64,000 nt of DNA from Hyphomicrobiales bacterium (lineage in GTDB: Bacteria; Pseudomonadota; Alphaproteobacteria; Rhizobiales; JACESI01): the NCBI GenBank assembly GCA_039989895.1, contig JBDXGY010000002.1:268501-332500 (forward strand). The letters run 5' to 3'. The notes under the pieces were generated by a model that did not search any database, had not been told where the DNA came from, and saw only the letters and a program-made list of their open reading frames with translations. Below are positions 46,591-53,364 of this stretch, in pieces; position 1 is the first letter of the stretch, and each line of letters starts with the position of its first letter. The position numbers were made by a program, and so were the translations under genes.

Positions 46591-47379
46591 ATGCCCGAAC
46601 ACGACAATAAAGTTGCGATTGTAACGGGCGGGGCACAAGGCATAGGTTATGCTGTTGCCGAGCGCCTTTTGCGTGATGGCGCGCGGGTTGTCATTGCGGA
46701 TATAAACGATAAGGCCGGTATTAGTGCAGCTAAAGTTTTAAGTGAATATGGATCAGTTGACTATGTTCATTGCGATGTTGGGGACCGGCTCGACGTTAAT
46801 AATTTAGTGGCCAGCACACTGGAAGAATTTGGCGATATCGACATACTGGTCAATAACGCCGGCATTATCCAAGATGCGAATTTTCTTGAACTTAGTGAAG
46901 AAGACTTTGATCGTGTTTTGACGGTCAACTTAAAGGGTGCCTTTCTTACCTCGCAAGCTGTCGGTCGGCATATGGTTGAGAAAGTTAATCAGGGTGCTGT
47001 TGCAGGAACGATCGTGAATATATCATCGGTGAATGCGATTTTTGCTGTTGCCGATCAGGTAGCCTATTCGGTTTCCAAAGGCGGCTTAAACCAATTAACA
47101 AAAGTGTCGGCTTTAGCCCTCGCGGAATATGGTATTCGAGTGAACGCAGTTGGGCCAGGTTCTATCATGACGCCGATGCTTTCAACGTTGAATGATGATC
47201 CGGCTGCCAAAAAACGGATTTTATCACGCACACCGCTGGGCCGCGTTGGTGACCCTGATGAAATGGCTGCCATTGTGTCATTTCTCGCGTCAAATGATGC
47301 AAGCTATATCACAGGCCAGACACTCTATGCTGATGGTGGTCGATTGGGCCTCAATTTTACGGTTGAACCGCCTGAATAG
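46591..47379 (+). CDS. Short-chain dehydrogenase/reductase
   Basis: A 262-residue classical SDR: cofactor loop TGGAQGIGYAVAERL, NNAG, Ser in NISSVNA and the catalytic YSVSK. The Asp in VIADIN at the end of beta-2 favours NAD(H) over NADP(H). It resembles 3-oxoacyl reductase or glucose/sugar dehydrogenase families. AAGGA lies before the ATG. It follows prpE by 29 bp, so a role in short-chain acid or hydroxyacid metabolism is plausible but unproven. Confidence 0.88.
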   Translation: MPEHDNKVAIVTGGAQGIGYAVAERLLRDGARVVIADINDKAGISAAKVLSEYGSVDYVHCDVGDRLDVNNLVASTLEEFGDIDILVNNAGIIQDANFLELSEEDFDRVLTVNLKGAFLTSQAVGRHMVEKVNQGAVAGTIVNISSVNAIFAVADQVAYSVSKGGLNQLTKVSALALAEYGIRVNAVGPGSIMTPMLSTLNDDPAAKKRILSRTPLGRVGDPDEMAAIVSFLASNDASYITGQTLYADGGRLGLNFTVEPPE

Positions 47380-47424
47380 AGGTGAATCGCGGCCACCAAA
47401 CAGGAGGCCGCAATTTTAGCATGC

Positions 47425-48174
47425 TTACTCGTCTGAAGGTTCGTCTTTTTTCAGTTCTGTAAGTTTTGAGAAAACTGAATCGACATCATACTCAGGCTCC
47501 GCTGGTTCTTCTGGCTCCAGCGGCTTGTCAGATGATTTGAAAACATCAGCATCGTCAACAACTGTCTTCGGCTCACTTGTTTGATAAAGTGGCGCGGTTT
47601 CAGACACGGGTTGAAGGGTGTCGCCTTCAGGCTGATCTGGTTTTGGCGGCAAATTCTTGGCAGCTTTTGTCACTTCTGCATCCAATGAAATCTGGGTGCA
47701 CAGGCCGAGAATTACTGGGTCGCTTGGTGTTAGATTAGCAGAATTCCAGTGCGACCGATCACGGATGGCCTGAATGGTTGGCTTTGTAGTGCCGACAAGC
47801 TTGATGATTTGCGAATCTTTCAATTCAGGATGATTGCGTGTGAGCCACAAAATAGCGTTTGGCCTGTCCTGTCGGCGCGACACTGGTGTGTAGCGAGGAG
47901 CCTTTTTCTTAGTTTCTGGAACGAGTACTTTTGGTTTTGCCATTTGCAATTTGTGATTGACATCGTCTTGTGCTTTTTCAATTTCGTCGCGGCTGAGCTG
48001 ACCCGTTGAGACAGGATCTAGTCCTTTGATGCCCTGTGCAGAATCACCATCGGCGATGGCCTTCACCTCAAGCGGGTGTAATGTACAAAAATCCGCAATT
48101 TGATCGAAAGAGAGAGATGTATTGTCAACCAGCCATACCGCGGTTGCTTTTGGCATCAAAAGTGTCTGGGCCAT
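47425..48174 (-). CDS. DUF1013 family protein (TrcR-like cell-cycle regulator)
   Basis: A 249-residue protein with an N-terminal domain (TAVWLVDNTSLSFDQIADFC, then LHPLEVKAIADGD) matching DUF1013, and a long acidic, low-complexity C-terminus (about 170-249). DUF1013 corresponds to Caulobacter TrcR, reported to associate with RNA polymerase and influence cell-cycle transcription. AAAGGA lies before the ATG. It converges on the SDR gene and is monocistronic. The name is inferred from the family, so no symbol is given. Confidence 0.85.
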   Translation of the reverse strand: MAQTLLMPKATAVWLVDNTSLSFDQIADFCTLHPLEVKAIADGDSAQGIKGLDPVSTGQLSRDEIEKAQDDVNHKLQMAKPKVLVPETKKKAPRYTPVSRRQDRPNAILWLTRNHPELKDSQIIKLVGTTKPTIQAIRDRSHWNSANLTPSDPVILGLCTQISLDAEVTKAAKNLPPKPDQPEGDTLQPVSETAPLYQTSEPKTVVDDADVFKSSDKPLEPEEPAEPEYDVDSVFSKLTELKKDEPSDE

Positions 48175-48480
48175 AGGTAAAGTCCTTTTGTATGCTCGCC
48201 AGCTTAATCAGGCTGGAAACGAGGCAGTCATGTCTTTGACGATGACGAGAGATGAAAGTTCTATACTTGCTTTAGGCTTCGTTCGCAACCAAGATTTATC
48301 ATCATTTTATTTGGCTATGGGTTAGTCGGGGATAAGCGGCACTTTTGATATCTTATTCGTTTGATAGGCATGGGGGGTCTTTGGCCAATGTGTCACATGA
48401 ATTTTTGGATGTTTTGAATATCGCGAGTGAGGGAGTATAAGTTATTTAAATATTTGCGGTGTGAGCTGGAGGAGTTTTGG

Positions 48481-48666
48481 ATGTTTGATGAGGAGCCATT
48501 AAAAAAAGAAACAGCGCATGTGGTTGGTCAAGATTTATCAACATTTTCGATTGAGGAACTTGAAAAAAGAATTGCGGATTTGAAGCTGGAAATTGATCGT
48601 TTGGACACTGAGGCTGAAAACAAACGCGCCTCAAAGAAGTCTGCTGAGAGCTTTTTTAAGAGTTGA
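48481..48666 (+). CDS. DUF1192 family small protein
   Basis: A 61-residue protein with the DUF1192 pattern LSTFSIEELEKRIADLKLEIDRL forming a likely coiled coil. GGAGGAG precedes the ATG at 48481 and decides the start; an upstream in-frame extension to 48427 is rejected. Function unknown. It is close to rcdA, 319 bp downstream. Confidence 0.85.
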   Translation: MFDEEPLKKETAHVVGQDLSTFSIEELEKRIADLKLEIDRLDTEAENKRASKKSAESFFKS

Positions 48667-48744
48667 GGGTAGGTCTTATTGACACAGAATATGGTAAATA
48701 TTTACTCCTTGTTAATCTTTCTAAATTATTACTTTGAGCGTTAA

Positions 48745-48851
48745 GGAATGAAGCGATATTTCGCGGAATTCTGGACTTAGTGGCCCCTACCACTTTGTTT
48801 GAAACCTCCCTGTTTAGACTTCAGCCGCTTTTCCGAAAGCGGCTTTTTTTT
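48745..48851 (+). ncRNA. Candidate small RNA with exposed CCTCCC motif
   Basis: The 319-bp gap between DUF1192 and rcdA has no gene but ends in a strong terminator. Preceding it are a small hairpin GCGA-TATT-TCGC (48753-48764), another AGTGG-CCCCTA-CCACT (48779-48794), and an unpaired stretch with CCTCCC (48805-48810), complementary to ribosome binding sites. This modular layout (hairpins, single-stranded anti-Shine-Dalgarno sequence, terminator) is that of trans-acting sRNAs of Rhizobiales. I could not locate a convincing promoter, so the 5' end is approximate. It may alternatively be the 3' end of the DUF1192 transcript. Confidence 0.5.
48823..48851 (+). terminator. Strong intrinsic terminator before rcdA
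   Basis: AGCCGCTTT / AAAGCGGCT, perfect 9-bp stem with TCCG loop, followed by eight T. It ends the DUF1192 transcript or the candidate sRNA. Confidence 0.93.
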
Positions 48852-48985
48852 AACCTTAATTTCTTGTTAGTGTGTGTATTGCGCTCTTGTTCTTTTACAT
48901 CTTGGTGATGATCGCCTAGTGTGAATTTTAGAGTTCCAGTAACGGTCGCCAATGGCGCCGGGTTAAGTAGTAGGTAGCGTAAAAT

Positions 48986-49516
48986 ATGACAGATCAAACC
49001 AATATGATCGAATTGAACGGAAACGACGGTGTTGTCTCGTTTAGCAATCGCCTTATCAGCTCACCTGCATTCTTTGAGTTATTTGAACGAGGTATGTCGC
49101 TGGTTGAAGAAGCCGCGAATTATCTTGATGTTGAAGGTCGGCTCGCCGCGAAAACACTAGAGCGTGAGGCTTCTCTTTCTTATGCAACCGAATCGATGCG
49201 CTTGACCACACGCCTGATGCAGCTTGCATCATGGCTTTTGCTTCAGCGCGCGGTGAGTGAAGGTGAAATGACGATTGCTCAAGCTCAAGACGAAAAGCAG
49301 AAGGTCAAACTTAAAAAACAAGGGACTCTCACAAATGGTGAGAAATGGGACCAGTTACCTGATGAGCTGAAAGATTTGATTGAGCGGTCTATCCGGCTGC
49401 AAGAACAAGTCTTGCACTTTGATGAAGCTCTCACATCATCGACTAAGGTTGCGGTGCAAGATATTAATCCACTGGCCGCGCATATGAATCTTCTGTCTGA
49501 CGCTTTCACGAATTAA
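48986..49516 (+). CDS. rcdA: RcdA-like regulator of CtrA degradation (DUF1465)
   Basis: A 176-residue helical protein matching DUF1465, the family of Caulobacter RcdA (about 170 residues), an adaptor that works with CpdR and PopA to deliver CtrA to ClpXP. The conserved block is SPAFFELFERGMSLVEEAANYLD, with TESMRLTTRLMQLASWLLLQRAVSEGEM. GTAGGTAG upstream provides a ribosome site. In many Hyphomicrobiales it sits near DUF1192, as here. cpdR is 25 kb away in the same window. Confidence 0.88.
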   Translation: MTDQTNMIELNGNDGVVSFSNRLISSPAFFELFERGMSLVEEAANYLDVEGRLAAKTLEREASLSYATESMRLTTRLMQLASWLLLQRAVSEGEMTIAQAQDEKQKVKLKKQGTLTNGEKWDQLPDELKDLIERSIRLQEQVLHFDEALTSSTKVAVQDINPLAAHMNLLSDAFTN

Positions 49517-49524
49517 GATCTTAA

Positions 49525-49839
<315 letters not shown>

Positions 49840-50032
49840 AGTCCGCTCATGCGCCCAAAATGAACTGGGAAAACCTTCTAATTTAGAATCTAATAAACGC
49901 TCAAACCTACTCAAGGTGTATTCGACTGCTGGTTTCTGTGAGTAAATTTAAACTTATACACAGGGAGTGTGGGAACAAAGGGCAAACATCCTTGCAATCT
50001 TAAAAAGCACGGAATCCTGCCAAAAATAAGAC

Positions 50033-50060
50033 TTGACGGGTGCGAAAAATGCTGTAAATT
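50033..50060 (+). promoter_or_regulatory. Sigma-70-like promoter of candidate sRNA
   Basis: TTGACG (50033-50038), a 16-bp spacer and TAAATT (50055-50060). A start near 50067 would produce an RNA ending at the terminator at 50186. Confidence 0.5.
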
Positions 50061-50066
50061 GCACAG

Positions 50067-50186
50067 CAAGCAGCTCACCTGAAATGCGAATGATAATGAG
50101 CAGAGCAGGTGGATATCAAAAAGTATTGATTTTTTCTTAATTAAGATATAAAAAAAGGATGCCGCAATAATTGTGGCATCCTTTTT
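50067..50186 (+). ncRNA. Candidate intergenic small RNA, about 120 nt
   Basis: The 455-bp gap from 49840 to 50294 has no convincing gene. It holds a promoter-like pair, then a hairpin CACCTG (50076-50081) / CAGGTG (50106-50111), an AT-rich unpaired stretch, and a strong intrinsic terminator. Together these define a likely independently transcribed RNA. It is orphan by name: I recognise no known family. It could also encode a short peptide, but no start with a ribosome site is evident. Confidence 0.5.
50152..50186. terminator. Strong symmetric terminator hairpin
   Basis: AAAAAGGATGCC pairs with GGCATCCTTTTT, and the inner CAAT/ATTG also pairs, giving a long stem with A-run before and T-run after, so it can act on both strands. 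No coding gene ends near it on either strand. Confidence 0.88.
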
Positions 50187-50294
50187 CTGTTTGGTGGTTG
50201 AGACGCGCATCGAGCACATCACTCCTCCAACTAGCAAATGGAGTGTACGGCTTAGAGAAAGGCAAATCAAGACGTCTCTAAGGAGTATACGCCA

Positions 50295-50489
50295 ATGGCT
50301 TATACAAAAAGGGCAAAGAGCCCTGCAATGACACCAGAACTAGCTGGTGAAATTAAATATCTATGGAATACCACTGATATGAATCAGGCTCAGATTGCCG
50401 CTCAGTTAGGCGGGCTCAATCAAGGTCGGGTTAGTGAAGTGATTTCTGGGGCTCGTTTTAGCGATATTAGCCCATCTGTAGGTGCATAA
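50295..50489 (+). CDS. Small helix-turn-helix-like protein of unknown function
   Basis: A 64-residue protein; the core NTTDMNQAQIAAQLGGLNQGRVSEVISGARF is a helix-turn-helix of the kind seen in phage-type repressors and antitoxins: recognition segments QAQIAAQLG and QGRVSEVISG. AGGAG 9 bp upstream supports the ATG. The second gene of the pair starts 2 bp after its stop. It may be a transcription regulator of the cassette; the toxin-antitoxin idea is open, since the partner shows no toxin motif. Confidence 0.75.
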   Translation: MAYTKRAKSPAMTPELAGEIKYLWNTTDMNQAQIAAQLGGLNQGRVSEVISGARFSDISPSVGA

Positions 50490-50491
50490 AT

Positions 50492-50635
50492 ATGGCGCGA
50501 AACGAGAAAACTTCGAGATCAGTTGCATCTCAAGCGGCTAAAATCCTACGCAACCCTAAGTCTACAGCGGCGCAAAGATCAGTTGCTGGTTCAGCACTGA
50601 CGCAAGCGCCAGACAAAAAGAGCAAACGTAAATAA
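50492..50635 (+). CDS. Small basic protein (47 residues) paired with the HTH protein
   Basis: ATG at 50492 opens a 47-residue frame, MARNEKTSRSVASQAAKIL...ending DKKSKRK, too short for default gene callers. It is Lys/Arg/Ser/Ala-rich with one predicted helix around SVASQAAKIL and SALTQA. I recall similar small proteins of unknown function (SxxVASxAxKxL and ALTQAPDKK patterns) in many bacteria. Coupling to the HTH gene (2-bp gap) suggests translational linkage. A 9-bp GA-rich stem at 50645-50673 without T-run follows. Confidence 0.7.
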   Translation: MARNEKTSRSVASQAAKILRNPKSTAAQRSVAGSALTQAPDKKSKRK

Positions 50636-50717
50636 ACAAGAATGGAAGAGGAGGGCATGTTGCTCTCCTCTTCTAATATATGTGTTGCCTAGGGCGTTCC
50701 CTGCTCAACTCACCCCC

Positions 50718-51059
50718 CTAAAGCGGGTAGCGCACGACGACGCCGGCATTGACAATCACACTCATTCTACCCGTGACCTCATCGGGTACATTCAACCCGC
50801 CTTTAATGGCTTTGGGTGTGACGGCCCCAAAGGGGAGTTCTTTCGCCACTTCTTCCAGATTGATTTTATCCGGCTCTTGGGCCGCTAGGTTTAGTTCTAT
50901 TTGCATGGCGTTGGGGTCCATGTCCAAGCTCTTAAACAGGGTCAAGGATGAATGGTGGATGGCGTCTTGGACGGCGCGTTTTGCGGCTTTGGTGTAGTCC
51001 ATGCCATAAAGATCATTGCCCGTTCCCATCTCTAATATAATGCGTTTCAAGGGGGTCAT
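50718..51059 (-). CDS. Lin0512 family protein, copy 2
   Basis: A 113-residue protein of the Lin0512 family: KRIILEMGTGNDLYGMDYTKAAKRAVQDAI, a segment shared with its neighbour, and the C-terminal MSVIVNAGVVVRYPL. Function unknown. It starts inside the last codons of the upstream paralog (ATGA overlap at 51056-51059), a sign of translational coupling and possibly a heteromeric complex. Divergence between the two is clear, so the duplication is old. Confidence 0.87.
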   Translation of the reverse strand: MTPLKRIILEMGTGNDLYGMDYTKAAKRAVQDAIHHSSLTLFKSLDMDPNAMQIELNLAAQEPDKINLEEVAKELPFGAVTPKAIKGGLNVPDEVTGRMSVIVNAGVVVRYPL

Positions 51060-51424
51060 GCTGGCACTCCGTAGCTTTTGCCCTCAGGCAGATCGAGATA
51101 GACCACAAGCGCTGCATTGGCCATAATCGTGGTGTTGGTTCCCGCTTCATTGGGCGTATCCATGCCGCCTGTTTCAACGCTGACCGTGGCCGAGCCATAG
51201 GGGAGGAGGGCTGCAATGGCTTCGGTGTCGACTTCATCGGGCTTCTGTACGCCGATGAGTATGTTGACCTGCATCGCATCGCGCGGCAAATCAAAAGCAT
51301 CAGCCACCACGAGGGCGTTTTGTCGAAGCGCGTTTTGAACGGCGCGGGTGGCGGCTTTGGTGTAATCACCGCCTTGAATATCGGTTCCCATGCCAAGCTC
51401 AAGCGCCATGCGTTTTAATGCCAT
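51056..51424 (-). CDS. Lin0512 family protein, copy 1
   Basis: A 122-residue Lin0512 protein: ELGMGTDIQGGDYTKAATRAVQNAL, VGVQKPDEVDTEAI (family-style), and TTIMANAALVVYLDLPEG. It is the first gene of an overlapping pair with its paralog. Function unknown. No strong ribosome site is visible; the ATG lies near GGAACCAAC. Upstream, to 51588, no other gene on this strand. Confidence 0.87.
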   Translation of the reverse strand: MALKRMALELGMGTDIQGGDYTKAATRAVQNALRQNALVVADAFDLPRDAMQVNILIGVQKPDEVDTEAIAALLPYGSATVSVETGGMDTPNEAGTNTTIMANAALVVYLDLPEGKSYGVPA

Positions 51425-51588
51425 AATGTTGGTTCCTTATTTGGTCGATACCAGTTTAGCACGAAGGATAAATGGGCTGTCACCTAAAATATGCATTGAG
51501 CAAATAATCTTAGGGTCAATGATCTTGGCCATTGAGCTGGTTACTGTGAGCTGATAGGTTATGAGCCATTGGGAATATTTCAGGTATA

Positions 51589-51951
51589 ATGATGTCATTA
51601 TCAATTTTAAAAAACGATGTGCTTGGCGTTGTCGCTGGCGCTGTTATAGGGCTTTTGCTCCAATCAGTTGCCGTTACTTTATTCCTCGGGGTTCCTTTTG
51701 AGCAGCTGGTGACCATTTGGGGACGCTACGGTGTTGCGATATTATTGGTTGCTCTATTTTGTATATTTTACAAAGTCATGTCGCCGAAAAAGGCGCTTAT
51801 TGCGTCTCTTTTGTGCGGTACGCTTATCCCGTCCTTGTTAGCTAAACTTGCCTTTACTTATGGGGTGCACTGGGATCTTTTGCTGGCCTTTAATCTTTTA
51901 TTTTCAATCGTCGCTTTGTTGGTCTATCGCCAAATTGCTCGACATGAATAG
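51589..51951 (+). CDS. Small integral membrane protein of unknown function
   Basis: A 120-residue protein with three or four hydrophobic helices (about residues 12-34, 46-62, 68-85, 92-112), e.g. DVLGVVAGAVIGLLLQ and LIASLLCGTLIPSLLA. No family is recognised. Adjacent Met codons at 51589 and 51592 follow a CAGGT; the ribosome site is weak. It is followed by lysC after 144 bp, in AT-rich DNA. Confidence 0.65.
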   Translation: MMSLSILKNDVLGVVAGAVIGLLLQSVAVTLFLGVPFEQLVTIWGRYGVAILLVALFCIFYKVMSPKKALIASLLCGTLIPSLLAKLAFTYGVHWDLLLAFNLLFSIVALLVYRQIARHE

Positions 51952-52095
51952 ACGCGGATAGCTGCAAAAAAACAACGAATGGTTGATCAGGGGCGTGTTT
52001 ATCTGTATGAGGCTTGCAACATCAGGTGAACGAGGTGTTTGAACACACCGCACTGGTTTTGTAAGAAATTCAAAAGACTTAAGCGAGAGTATTCT

Positions 52096-53337
52096 ATGGC
52101 ACGATTGGTGATGAAGTTCGGCGGGACATCCGTTGGCGATCTCGATCGGATTCGTCGTGTTGCACGTCACGTTAAACGTGAGGTTGATGCGGGACATCAG
52201 GTGGCTGTTGTTGTATCGGCGATGGCGGGAGAAACCAATCGCCTTGTGGATTTGTGCCGTGAGGCTTCTCCCATGCATGATACGCGTGAATATGACTCCA
52301 TTGTAGCCTCAGGTGAGCAAGTGTCCTCGGGGCTTTTGGCGATCACCCTTCAATCTATGGGTGTGGAAGCCCGCTCGTGGCTTGGCTGGCAGATTGCCCT
52401 GAAAACCGACAGTGTGCACGGCTCCGCGCGGATTGCTGACATTGATGGCGAGAAGTTGATTGAGCGGCTTGATCAAGGGCAAGTTGCGGTTATTGCAGGG
52501 TTTCAAGGCATTTCACCTGAAGGACGCGTCGCAACCCTTGGCAGGGGTGGTTCTGATACCACGGCGGTTGCTATCGCGGCGGCGATTGATGCTGAGCGGT
52601 GTGATATATATACCGATGTTGACGGGGTTTACACAACCGACCCGCGCATTGTACCGCAGGCAAAGCGGATGGAAAAAGTGTCGTTTGAAGAGATGCTGGA
52701 GATGGCCTCTTCGGGCGCAAAGGTTTTGCAAGTACGTTCGGTTGAACTTGCCCATATTTATAACGTGCGCACCTTTGTGCGTTCATCGTTCACGGATCCG
52801 GATGATCCCTCTCTTGTAGATGTGATGAACCCGCCCGGTACGTTGATTTGTGATGAGGATGAAATTGTGGAACAGCAGATTGTAACCAGTATTGCTTATG
52901 CTAAAGATGAAGCGCAGGTGTCTTTGAGGCGTGTGGCGGATAAGCCAGGCGTTGCCGCTCAAATTTTCGGCCCTCTCGCTAAGGCGAGTATCAATGTTGA
53001 TATGATTGTTCAAATCGTATCGGAAAGCGGCGATACCACAGACATCACATTTACTGTTCCATCCAGCGAGTTTGAGCGCTCAATTGAAGTGCTTAATGGC
53101 GCAGGTTTTTCTGATGTAGGTGGTGACAAAAATCTTGTGAAAGTGTCTGTAATCGGCATTGGCATGCGCTCCCATGCGGGGGTTGCTGCAACGGCATTTG
53201 CAGCACTTTCTGAAAAAGGCATCAATATAAGAGCGATCACAACTTCTGAGATTAAGATTTCTATTTTGATTGATGCAGCCTATACCGAACTTGCGGTACG
53301 CACTTTGCACAGTGTGTATGGTTTAGACGCCGATTAG
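52096..53337 (+). CDS. lysC: Aspartate kinase
   Basis: Phosphorylates aspartate, the entry to lysine, threonine and methionine synthesis. The 413-residue protein has KFGGTSVGDLDRIRRVA at the N-terminus, GRGGSDTTAVAIAAA, DIYTDVDGVYTTDPR, and two C-terminal ACT domains (about 265-410) for feedback control by Lys/Thr. ATG at 52096 with GAGAG upstream gives the usual MARLVMKFGG start; a further in-frame start at 52039 is rejected. ptsP follows after 27 bp on the same strand, an arrangement common in Hyphomicrobiales. Confidence 0.97.
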   Translation: MARLVMKFGGTSVGDLDRIRRVARHVKREVDAGHQVAVVVSAMAGETNRLVDLCREASPMHDTREYDSIVASGEQVSSGLLAITLQSMGVEARSWLGWQIALKTDSVHGSARIADIDGEKLIERLDQGQVAVIAGFQGISPEGRVATLGRGGSDTTAVAIAAAIDAERCDIYTDVDGVYTTDPRIVPQAKRMEKVSFEEMLEMASSGAKVLQVRSVELAHIYNVRTFVRSSFTDPDDPSLVDVMNPPGTLICDEDEIVEQQIVTSIAYAKDEAQVSLRRVADKPGVAAQIFGPLAKASINVDMIVQIVSESGDTTDITFTVPSSEFERSIEVLNGAGFSDVGGDKNLVKVSVIGIGMRSHAGVAATAFAALSEKGINIRAITTSEIKISILIDAAYTELAVRTLHSVYGLDAD

Positions 53338-53364
53338 CGATTACGTTTAAAATGAGGACTTCCC

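Noticed and set aside
49911..50270. 119-codon minus-strand frame in the gap after the GMC scar
   Set aside because: Cys/Leu/Phe-rich, no ribosome site, no recognisable pattern, and it runs through the strong terminator at 50152-50186.
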